Shown: positions 1 to 12,100 of the stretch, in pieces | How the letters are laid out: each line of letters starts with the position of its first letter | Numbering within the stretch: position 1 is the stretch's first letter | From: Hippopus hippopus | Taxonomy: Eukaryota > Mollusca > Bivalvia > Cardiida > Cardiidae | Assembly (NCBI GenBank): GCA_946811185.2 | Contig: OX328104.1 | Span: 51,010,505-51,074,504, forward strand | Direction of reading: 5' to 3' | Length of the DNA: 64,000 nucleotides | Made by a program: the position numbers and the translations under genes | The notes under the pieces: model-generated | Database searches by the model: none | What the model saw: the letters and a program-made list of their open reading frames with translations, nothing else | What the model was told of the DNA's origin: nothing

Positions 1-1
1 T

Positions 2-110
2 GACTGGAACCTTCATATCCGGAAAGTAGTATACAATGACCGCGGGAAATACACGTGCCAAATCAACACTAACCCAGTCAAAACTAAAACAGTCATGCTT
101 ATTGTGCTTG
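2..110 (+). CDS. Exon: C-terminal part of Ig domain 1 (partial at window edge)
   Basis: Frame 2 reads DWNLHIRKVVYNDRG, then KYTCQINTNPVKTKT, then VMLIVL, and stops at a donor GTATGT at 111. The D-x-G-x-Y-x-C motif is the F strand of an Ig domain with the second disulphide cysteine. The CQINTNP wording is typical of the first domain of lachesin/IgLON proteins. The last base G (110) is the first base of the next codon, giving a phase 1 junction that makes valine with the following exon. The exon may begin before the window. Confidence 0.9.
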
Positions 111-3100
111 GTATGTTCTGAGAAAATATACTTCTAGAAGTTGATTATGACAACTTTTATTACAAAATGAATACCCTTTAGACGCCATAGGCAAATACGG
201 GCTTTCGCGGATGATCAAGATCAAGCTCAGACTGCAGAATGTGCAGTCTGATCTTATATAGCGAGTTGTTGCATAGTTGTTGTTCTATTACTTTCATATT
301 TGTGTTACTGAGTACTAAAGGAAACATTTCTCTTGTATATTATATTTCATGTGTCTATTTTTAGAAATGTTATGGGTAAAGAAATGTCGTAATTTAAGCT
401 GGGGGGAATTATTTCCACGTCACAGTGAATATTTTCCTCCTGCCGAAAATCTGGAACTACTTTTTTAAGTTTTTTAAGTTTTAAAAGTGGCATTCGTTGA
501 CAAAATAATCAGAGGAAATATAATATATAATTTATTTCATCAGCTTGTGGTTAATATGGGGAAATATTTGCCTCAAAAGGAAAAGGTCCGGAAAATAACT
601 CGTGCCTTACGGCACTCATTATTTTCGCATACCTTTCCCTTTTTCGGCAAATATTTCCCCATATTAACCACAAGCTGATGAAATAAACACTATTTTTTCA
701 GTTCCGTCCAAAATAATAAATGAATTATCCAGTAAAGACAAAACAGTAAGGGAAGGGGATAAAGTCGAACTGGTGTGTAACGTCACAGGTGTCCCAACAC
801 CGGAAGTTATGTGGTACAAACTTCCGACCGAAGGACAGCAAAAGAAAGAACGTGAGTCCCTTTCAATTTACTGTCGTTGATTATTTTAATTCTTTTTACA
901 GTTTTTGATATCTTATATACATGCCCTGTTTTAATCTTTTGTCTGTTGTGATTGCTGCTTTTCTACATACATCTACCTTATCTACAAGGTGGTATAGAAC
1001 AATGAAGAAAATAGCAGTTACCCATGGCTTCTGTTTTTTTTTTATCATATCTGTCAAATTTATTTTTGTATTTTATTAAAGATTTTGAAGTCGATTTAAT
1101 TCCCGCAATTTTAATAATTATTTAACTGATTACTGTTTGGAAAGGTCAAAAAAATTGAAATTTTGTTTTTACCGGTACCATACATCAATTTGTTATGGTT
1201 CATTATGGGAAAAAAGATGATACTTGAATTATCCTTTGTTGTTAAAATAGTAAAGGATGTGCACATAAGTATGTAGGTTTACCTGCCATATAAAAATCAA
1301 AGATAATCATAAGATTTTTTTCGTTTTGCTTTCTGACAAAATTAGCCAGAAGTAATGTACAGTTTTGTTACTCGTCAATACTAATTTGAAACCACATCCT
1401 TTGAAAAGTGATAAACAATATCTCATAGTTTGCTTTGCTAACATGTAAAATTTATCAGAAAACAACATTTAAAACCAGACCGAATTGAGAACAAATACTG
1501 ATGATAAATTGAATATTGCTCAAACGATGAAATTTGTCTTTGGAAGGATAAAAACATTTAGGGAAAAGACAAAAATGCTGGTTTCCAGCATGTTCTTCTT
1601 TTCCTACTATGTTTTCGAAAACCTTCTTTTTCAGAGTCGTTAAAACACGAGATTGTTTGGAAAAGAATTTACAGCATAGGCTTTTCTACGGTAAAATACC
1701 TAGCTAGTTTGAAATATTTACCTTTTCTGTGATAATGAATAACAAAACGCGCGTGTATTGCAAAAAAGGGCATTACAACAAATGTAATACTGCACCAAAT
1801 ATTACAGGGAAAAAGGTTTCAACGTTAATTAGTTGTCAAAGGAGAAACGCAAGAGAAGGAGATGTATGCATAATGTCAGAAAGCTACATGTAAATAGATT
1901 GATAGTGAACGTTTTCCTCAGCAATTGTGTGTGGGTCCTCGGCTCGCGTCGAACTGTTCTACTCTGTCCGCAGAAGTTTTTAAAGTTGCTTTAAGGTTTT
2001 GGAATGTTTACAGAGCATATTTGTATTCGCATTAAGGTCGAGCTTCAGAACAGCGTCAACATGTCAATCTTATAGTTTTATTCAGTTAACATTGATTTAT
2101 CATGTGTCATTGACCCTCTTTCTTTTGTACCCCGTATATTGTTGTCATAGTATATGTGATTACGTTCTTAAACTATCCCTACATATTTCTCTATTTATCA
2201 ACTTTATCTACGCCTATTAAATTTTCATTATATTGCTTTCTTTAACACAATCTTCTTTCGTACAGAAACATCCTTTCCAACTTACGACGAAGATATACAG
2301 GCGCCCAATAGGATTAATTAATGATAAACTATGCCGCAATATTTGTAAATTTAGCACAGAATGACCACTTATTTCTTGCACAGAAAAACAACAGCCTGCA
2401 CGTTGATGTAGTAAGTCACAACACTTGCTAAAGAACACACAATTGTAGGAATCGGGTCTGATTTTTGTCATAAAGTGCATGATTTTATTTTCCGAGTTCT
2501 TTTTTTTTTAACATCAAGATTAATAAAACAACACTTTAATTACAACTGAAGTTTTGTGGAGTAGGTATTCTCACTTTTGACCAACTTTCAAAGAAATTGT
2601 TAAATGCTGTTATGTAAAAGCTGAATCAATAAACACGACAAGCTGTTGTTATTGGTTTGCTTAAAGAAAAATATCAGTCGAGCTAACAGGCTGATTTTCG
2701 TTCTACGTTTTATAAAAGGACAAGATTCGAAGATTACCTTGGGTATCAAAACAATAATAAAGTCAATAATGTCTGCATGACTTTGCTCGTCGAATTATCT
2801 CGCGGTAATCCACACAATTTGCAATTAGCTGAAGGTTGTACACAGACTGCCAACTAAAGTCGATCTTGACGATTAAGTACCGAAAAGGGACGTGCGTAGC
2901 TCACGAAGAAGGTCGGAATTTCGCTGGTTTAGCCATACCAAAGACAAGGAGAATTATCCAACCCTTTCAGAAACCAAGAGTTGTATAGATGCAGATGTGT
3001 CGCAGTGACAACACACTCTGTATTGAGCTAGGTCTATCTTTGGGATAGGTACAATGTCCGGACTATTTCACTTCGACCGTTCTTCTCTCGGTATTTTCCT

Positions 3101-6100
3101 TCCATTGTTTTCCATGTTGACGAACCCGTTTGGAATTTATTGAATGAATACGGCAATAATATTCATCGTTTGGATGAGCCGAGATTCGTTGACTAGGGCA
3201 GTCGAAATTAATCAAATTTGAGACGTCTGTACTCCAGACATGTACTTTCAAAAAAGCTAGTTCTTAAAGTTAGTTACAGACCACGGCAGACAAAATTGAT
3301 AGTTGTTATGACATCTTATTAAATTCCGAAATATACACGGAAGTTGACATTTTATACATCTGGAACAGTAGGTTTTTGTCGAAATCACGTATTGCATTTA
3401 TAATACTGAAGACATTGGTTTACTGCAGTGGTAAAAGTTTGGACACTTTGAAAGAGGATTTTAGGCTGTAGTTTAATGTTTTGATAATGAATCTTCTACA
3501 TCTTTCAGTTTAAGGTTCATGAATTGTTTTCATTCCTGTTTAAGAAACGAGTTAACACCAACTTTAAATAAAGTGCTCTAATTTAACAAGAATAGTTTTG
3601 TAATTGCTTAAGTCAATCTTGCATCCCAATTTAGCATTTTCTTGCTAAACAATGTCGAAAAATGCAGTAAGAGTGATAAATAACGAATAGTTTCGAGTTA
3701 ATTGTTAGTTGATCTCCAAATTTCAGTTTTTTTGTGAATAAGCAAATCGCTATAAGTTTGTGAAAAATTTCGCTTAAACACACGGCTGTGTAATTTGGTG
3801 ATTTAGTTCTGATAACGGAATTTATTCATGTTGATGTATAAGGTAATTTACATTAAACACATTCGAATTGGGGTTATTGTGGATGTGTCCTCTAGAAAAT
3901 ACGCAGAAGGTAATACAGACATAAAGGCTCGATAATACAAATGAGAATACAACACAAGATTTTCTTTTATTTTTGGTTTAATAAATTTTTATGTAAGTTG
4001 ATATACAGCTAACAGCTTATTTGTTATCTCCCCTACCACCCTTGATTGATTAAATATTTCAACGTCCATGTAATAATCCTTAGATGTTCCGGACTCAAGA
4101 ACTTTAGATTAAGAATCTATATTGACTTATTCTAAAACATATGTTTTTCATGTTTTTCCACTACTATTATGACTAAGAGATCATATAACTGTTTAGAAAA
4201 TGTTCTACAGTACGTTTTGCCGAAAGGTTATCCAGATGTTCTAGCCAAAATTTACATCGAGTTCTTGAGAGCAGAATATACTTTTTTAAACTATTCGGTT
4301 CTTTTCAGGCAAATACCGCTTTTGCATGTGACCTGCATGTTAGTACACAATATCCGTAGTTCTCTCTCTAACCGTGCATTTTTAAATGATTTATTCTGTT
4401 TATCGTCTCCCCCAGGGCTAGATTTGGAGCTTGGTTCGTTTACTAACATCGGTGCCTGTGACTACACCCTCAAGCAAACAGGTATACACGTTTTCTGGGT
4501 GATTGTAGATTTGTTTTCTTTCTATAATAACCAGTAATGAATTTAAAACAATCGAATGTAATACCCCCATTCCACTAGGCCGCGATCTACGGCGCTCTCG
4601 CAGAGCGCCGTAGATCGCCATACAGAGCGCCAAGAACGCCAAGAACACTAACAGATCTTTAACGGATCGCCAAGATCACCATCAGTCTTCTCCCTTGCAC
4701 AAAGATCCGTGGCGATCTGTTCAGAACGCCGTCACATCGCTACTTAATCGCTTAAATCGCTATCGAAACGCAACTTGATCGTAAACATCGTAACTGGAGC
4801 GCTATCGGATCGCTCAAGAGCGCAAATGTTTGCCAGTAAGCCGGTCATCGCGCTCCGATGTGATCCGATAGCGACCATTAGAGATGCAGTAGCGTTCCGT
4901 TGCGATCAAGTGGCGATATGATGGCGCTCCGATACGATCAAGTGGCGATATGATAGCGCTCTGTTACGATCAAGTGGCGATATGATAGCGCTCCGTTACG
5001 TTCAAGTGGCGATATGATGGCGCTCCGATCGCGCTCTTGGAGGACTATATAAAAAAGTGTCTGTCTCGGCTATCATCATTTCGCATTTGGAAACCACAAG
5101 GTGTAGGTACAATTAATTCTTTGGTCAAAAGTTTTAACTACAGTATGCCACCCAGGGGAAGGAGGGAAAGGGGCGTCAAAGCATCGGATCGCTAACGGAG
5201 CGAAAACAGGTCGTATAAGGTCGCAACTCCTAGCGAGGCTACAATAGTGACCATGTACAGTTCAATCGCTATCGGATCTCAATGGTCGTTACTTGATCGC
5301 CAGTGGAGCGTCATCTGGTTGTTATCTGAGCGGGAGTGTCCTCATAATGACCAATCCGGCAGCGATCTGAGGCGATCTACGGCGCTCTGTATGAGCGCAC
5401 AGAGCGCCGTAGATCGCGGCCTAGTGGAATAGGGGTATAAGTAGATGTAGCAGTCAGGAGTACGTCAAAATCTTTGCACGTGCATCGACGTTATCATTGC
5501 CAACATTAAGTTACTCGAGTATCACCATGCATGAATCTGATTAACAGTAACTATAACATGCTGTCTGATAGAATGATGGGTTTTGGAAATAATTGAAACT
5601 GGACATTAAGGTTACACTATACTAACTTAATCTGTTTTATTGTGGCAGTGTATACTTTGTAAGCTTTAAAAAGAAAGAAGCAAAGAAAGCAATACTTTGT
5701 TTTATTCGTTGGGTGTGAAGATAACCGTTTAAAAAAAAAATACGCACATGAGATTAAAACAAAGACTTTTTATACACTCTTGAAGTTTCAGACATTTGAT
5801 ATTATTTTCACGAATTTTCGAAATGTGTCACACATATTTGTCTTCTATTTTGATATGCGCCACGTTAGCTACAATGGATGCCCAGGAAATAGGAACCACA
5901 TTTTTTTGTGTCTCTTCGTTTGTTTGTTCGTTTACTAGTCTCTTTTTATTGAAAGTTTTGTTTTTGTTTTTTCATTTTCTAAATTACAACATTTACCTGA
6001 AAACTATGTATATTTTAAAAAAAAAAACTTACGTGAGCGTATCGCGTTCTGTCACACTTTAACCCTTTGAGCGCCATTGTAAATGAGCAAGATATTTTGA

Positions 6101-9100
6101 AATAAAAATTCTGCATGGCATATAATCTATACTAAAATTATATCTTTATTATAAATTGCATATTTTCATATATCTATTCAACGTTGTGAAATATCTGTTG
6201 TAAAGACGAAAAGCATTTACTAATAAAAAAAAGTATTCAGTGTTGAAAAGATGTTTTAGTAAGAACAGTTTAATATAAAACAAATACATTTTTGTTTTGG
6301 TTTAGTACATGTAGTTCTTGCCAAAACGGGATTTATTTGAAATAATCATTTGTCGATAATACATTTTTTGTTTTAATCAAGGTTAAGAATGTTCCTTCCA
6401 CGAAATATATTGATTCAATAACTTGCACTATAGGTAATATATACTGTAAGTTTAAGGAAGATTTTGTTTTGTCAAATGTCATCACAGCTTTTCCTTACTT
6501 GAAGCAGCCCTATTGCATTTTACCCTTAAATAATCAAATCCTTCTTAATTATGTAGTAATTTCTCTTGATGTAAATTACCAAATCTGACTAAGCAAAATG
6601 TTTGGTCGATAAAAAAGTTAAAAAGATACTAGAGTATGGACCTTGTTTTGTGTTTTAATTGGCATACACATACAGAACTCCAGTCAAATAACTAGCGTGT
6701 TGTAGAAAACATTTACTCTCTATTTTCACGAATACTAACAACATTTAAATTCCTTCTGAATAAGCAATTTTTTTTTACTCCACAACTATTTTGTTAGAAT
6801 ATTGAATTCATACATTGGAATATATTGTTGACGGAGAATGATATAATTTTGAAACAGACCATTCCATAATTCTTCTTATACATTAATTTTAATAGATTTT
6901 GATAAGAATTACAGGCAAAGTGAGTCCAAAACCAACCGTTCGTCTTACGCACCTGATAAAGGCGACAATTGTCTGTTTTGGTGTATGATCGAAATTTCTT
7001 TCACCAGGTGAAAAGCGAAGGCTATATTTTCACGAGTCATGAGTGAAAATATGGCTTTGACTTTTCACGAGATGACAGAAATTTCGATCATACGCTGAAA
7101 CAAACAATAACCCTATTTCTGTTATGCTGTTTAACTTTCCTTTTCACGTCCAATTTTTGCTATATATTCTATATATTCAATATTTCCTATGCGCCAAGGC
7201 AGCGCTCCCGGGATTGATCTTTCGCTATTCCAATATAACTACGATCTTTTTTTTTTTTTTTTTTTTTGAGGGGGGGGGATCAATGCACCTGGTTTAAATA
7301 TGGGAACCTAGAATTTCAGATATTATTTTCAGAGCTCATGTAACATTTTTATCCTTTTAAAACAAATGTAATATGAGTATGTAATGGATTTCATTCCTTA
7401 AGCGTGAGTTAAGCTTGGGTTGGACAGCAGATAGTTGCCTTCGTCTCCGACAAAGCGTATTTGTCGATTACTTTAAATGTATATACAGTTGTTGTTTTTT
7501 CTTTTCGCCGAGAAATAATTAAATACATGTACCAATTCGTGTTCCACTGAGGGCTTCAATTTCAACTGATATTTCATCTTGCGAAATTTGCTTAGCTTTT
7601 GACACATAAACGAATATCAATTTCAAAAATAATGTTGACTTGATAGACGCTGTGTATTTGATAATATTTTACATGAAATTATATATCTATAAATAGTACT
7701 AGTATGCTTTCTGTCATGTTCTGTCATGTTTGTTTGGGTTTATCCCCAAGTAAGATGAAAAGCAGTCCTTTTTGAATACAATTTACATATCAGTACCCTT
7801 TTTAATCACGAGGAAACCCGTTTCTTTAATGGTATCGGGTTAACCTTTATCTGTGGACATCTGATCATTCGACCTCATAGTGTTCTGTAGCTTCACTTGT
7901 TTTTTTAAGGAAAGTTACTTTCATTCAAATAATGGCCCAGATACCTTAATAAGAATGACGGAATTCTAGGCTTTTATAAGAAGTCTTGTTTAAAAATGAA
8001 TCAACAAGACACATTCGATGAAGAATTTATATGTCCTGACGGTCAAAGCCCATGACTGAAAAGACGTCTTGAAAGATCGACATAGCACCTTTAAAATTAA
8101 AGACCCACTAGTTGCCCAATGCAGACAATTCAGGAGTTCCCATGCACACATTTAATGCAGATCATTTAAAAGTGTGGATATTATCATCAGTTGGATAATT
8201 AATTACCGTAAGCTCTGTCAAAGTTCTAGTTGCTGGCAGAAAATTTATTTTAAAAGTAGAACAAAAGTTCTACATTTGTTCAAGTTTCACAATACATTTT
8301 TCTTCCAGCAAGTGGAAATTTGACAAACCGTACAATAACACATTATCAAAGTCATAATAATATCCATACTTTTAAATAATGTAAATCAAATTAATCTGCA
8401 ATTTGACTCCCGGATTGTCTACATTTGACAACTGATGGCCCTTCAAGTTTCTGTTTAGGTTTGAAGAAGCACATTTATGTGAAAGGTAAATGCTGTGTTT
8501 TATCATGTAATCGATCATCACTAATTGTATTGAGTTTTTGGTTTTTGACTGTACTTTTTGTGCATCCTGAGGCATGGTATGCGGTTGTATGAAGTTTCCA
8601 AAGTCCTTTCATTTTCACTGATATCTAAATTTTAAATTATTAAACCAGAATAAGCTTTTCAGCAAAGTATATTACAAAAAAAAAATGTTTGAGTGGAGAA
8701 TTCATCTCTGATTTATTGCATGTCTCATTGGCACGACTTGAACCTGAGGTTAGGTACGCAAGTTTGCATAAACATGAAGTAAGACACAAAAATTAAGTCA
8801 GTTGGAAAAGTTCAATCACGAATAATATTTTCATTTTAAACTTTTTCACCTTAAGATTTAGCCCTTCATTTTATTGGTGTAGTGACGCAAATCGGAAAGC
8901 AATTAAACTGTAATTAGTATGAACAATCGACGCCCAGCATATAGATTTAATCTATACATGTTTTCTGTAATTTATTTGTAGTTTTGACATTTTCTCGACC
9001 ATTTCTATAAAAGTCTCAATGATAAGACAATGATAGTTATTGTAAGCAGATACACTTTCCTTTAAAGATTTTCAAAAGAAATCAATCAAAAACGATTCTG

Positions 9101-12100
9101 AAATTCTTGAAATTTGGTTGTTGTATCCTATTTTCATTACTTTATAAAGGTACATGTATGAAATAACATATATATATATTTTCTTTTTCTTACCTTTGAC
9201 AATATCATATGGTTGTTACAGATCATGTAGTAGAAGATTCCGGTGAAGGTCGAAATGTGATAGGTTACATTTCGACTGAAATGGAGGGTATTGATCAATG
9301 TTGCACTAGAGTGTCAGTGTAGAAAAGCTTTAATCACGTGTTTACTACGTCACTTTTTACATAATTAGACTCAAACAAACTGAAGGTCACTTTTTATGTA
9401 ATCGGCTCATATTACTGCTACTCATATTTTTTTTCAGAAACGAAATTTTCGTTTGTCCTGCATTCTTCTTTCGTAGAATTGCTGCTTTTGAATAACCAAT
9501 ATTTCCATTAATGACATTGAAAAGTAACTCTCTCTAAATTAGATACTTTTTACTAACCGATCATTTTGATTTATTTTGCGGAGAAAAAAAAATCTATAGG
9601 TTCTTCAAATTCTGTTGTTTCGTGACATATATTATCCACATACACAGCCAAAAAAGAAGCAGATAATGTGAGCCGAGTACCGATAGACGCTGAAGTAGTC
9701 TAACATAGGCTTTGAGTAGAAACACATTTTTGAACAGATTTTACTGTAAAGGGAGCCAATAGGTTTGCAGTGTTTTTATGGTAGCGAAACCAACAATGGT
9801 ATCACATTGAGAAGCCTGTATGTCTTCGTCATGGCTTGCTTTACTTTCATGACTTTTATCTATATTTTTTTTTTCGTTATAAGCTCGTTTCTATTTATTT
9901 CTATATGCATTTTTCGTTATCCCCTTTTCTTTTATGAAATTACTCGTATTCTCTTCTTTTTGCTATCTGCATTCTAACCTTTTAGATATACTTCATAAAT
10001 TTTATCATGCTCAATGAATTTTGTAGCGGTTATTTAAACCTGTTATGAATGTATAAGATACTTTATATCATAAGGGAGCTCTAAAATTGTGTAACGTGCA
10101 TTAAATTTCATGTATTAGCGAAATCGGTAAAAACAATTTGTAAAAAATGTTGCTTAACATAAGTATAGCGTTTACGTTATTATATTGAGGACTACTAGCC
10201 TATGTTACAAACAAACCTTGCATACAGGCTGTCTCTAAAGTAATTATTTACGGTAAGTTTTTTTTTTTTTCTTTCCTAATCGACAGACGGTATAAATATC
10301 TGTGACTCTGAGAGAAGCTAAATACATGTATTTTTTGTAATGAGATAACATTTAACAAGTTTTGGTTCCGTTTAAGAGCCTGCTATTTATGTCAATTTTT
10401 TATACGAAATTATGTGACCGCCATCGAATTAACGATCAGTACATCTCGAGAAAGCCTACGATTATGGACAAAATTTCAAACTTGTCTTCCTCTGTCTAGT
10501 TTGGCACGTCGATGGCGATACTAAGATTTCTTTCTTTTTTTTTTTTAATGCAAGACTTGATCATTCACTTCTCTTTCTTGGCCACCCTAGATTTTTGTTA
10601 TTTTTCATTTCTCGTTGAACGCAGAGATTCTTTAAAGTTGCAGTTGTTAAAAGATGAGACACATCTGTTGTTTATTTAGACGTTTCAGTAGAGAAAACAG
10701 GGCAGTGTGTTGGCAATAGCGTTTCGCACTTTTTAAATTGCCTTTACTGGGTTTTGCTTTCTAGCAGTTTAGTAAACTAGGCAGCTTTTGTACCAGTTCA
10801 TTCCATAGTAGTCCAAAATCTTTAGAGTAGCGTTTTTTGGAGTGAAGTCAGTGTCGGTTTTTAGTTGTTTAATTCGTTTTTCCCTTAACTTTCAACTTAA
10901 ATCTTGTGACTAATAATCTCTTACTGCTCATCTGACTTTCTTTATTACCTTTCCACCAATTTCTTTTCAACGCCGTGTAAAATTTTGATTAAAATTATAT
11001 TATGTAAATATAATCATTATCCCAGATTCTTTTTACCCTAAATAAGCATGCAGTTATCCCTCGTATTTAATAATAAATTACGTTTAGTTTTTCATGCAGT
11101 AAACTCACGATCAGTCGATAGAAAGTTCTTTTAAAGCATTACCATTTTAAAATAATGAGCAACACGTGACTTTTGAAAAATCAATGTGAAAAATGGATAA
11201 TCAACACGAATATGGGTTTAACATATAAATTCATGTAAAAAATCTTAATACAGCGAGATGCGTGCTTGTTTTAAACAAATATCTCCTGTTGATGCGATAT
11301 CATCAAAAGTGGTATTTAAGACGAAAATTGTAGTCAGCATGTTGTTGTGCCCTCGTAAAAAAGACAACGCTAGAAAAGAACTTGTTTCGTTCACATTTTC
11401 TCATTTCTGTTTCGATGTTCGACTTGAATCAATCGAGTGCCAAACTAAACTCCGTATTTTCAGAAAGTGAAAGCAAAGAATATTATGTCAAAGTTTTTTT
11501 TTTTTTTTTTTTTGGTAAAGATAAAAAAAAAAAATGTCTTAACGGTAAACTTGAAGTTCAACAAACGTCAAAATGGCCTTTTGATTTCCGGCACAAAGTT
11601 ATGCGTAATAGACAGAATTTACGACTTCATCATGTACGGACAGATAATGCTATAGTGATGCTATTGGTATAGCCACAGCACCTTGGCCATATAAGCAACA
11701 AAACGTGGAATTGGAAAGGAAATAGGTTAGTGAAAATACTTGTAAGTAGGATTTTTACGTATAAACAAATGAAAAGGAGACATACACTGTGAAAAAGGGG
11801 CTTAATGCACCTGCCAAAAGTTCGACCCAGGCAAGCCTGCGCGATCTGCGCAGGCCGACATGTGTCGAAACTTTTTGCCCTTTGTAAATTTTCTGCATGT
11901 TAAAAGTCCATTTTCAGACTAGATGGATTTTCTGCATCCATAATTATCTGATAACTTGCTATGTATAAGGCAACACGGAGATCCATTAAACCCCCTTTAG
12001 ATAGAGCATGGCTCAAATGAATTCTGTGGAAACTAGCTTGATGACAGTTTCGCGTAATACATTGGATTTGAGAGTACATCATGTACAGACAGATTTATAA

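Larger units (their letters stand above)
4562..5437. mobile_element. 876-bp Harbinger-like non-autonomous DNA transposon
   Basis: The ends are inverted repeats (TACCCCCATTCCACTAGGCC at the left; the reverse complement of the right end is TACCCCTATTCCACTAGGCC) that continue through GCGATCTACGGCGCTCT. A TAA triplet flanks both sides (4559-4561 and 5438-5440), the 3-bp target duplication expected of PIF/Harbinger elements. Each end folds into a secondary hairpin of GGCGCTCT. The interior is strikingly GATC/GCGATC-rich, unlike the AT-rich host intron, and contains subterminal repeats, a TATA box and a short ORF, but no transposase. It is most likely a deletion derivative of an autonomous element. 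The superfamily rests on the target duplication only. Confidence 0.82.

Noticed and set aside
487..678. 63-codon frame in the first intron
   Set aside because: It coincides with the arms of the family D hairpin; the second D copy has indels there.
2740..2960. Possible Ty3-type reverse transcriptase motif (CVDYRE on the minus strand)
   Set aside because: Only six residues fit. The surrounding frame lacks the other conserved RT blocks and contains no long homologous stretch.
4169..4537. 122-codon frame in the long intron
   Set aside because: It resembles no Ig or other domain, has a random-looking composition and lies in AT-rich intron sequence.
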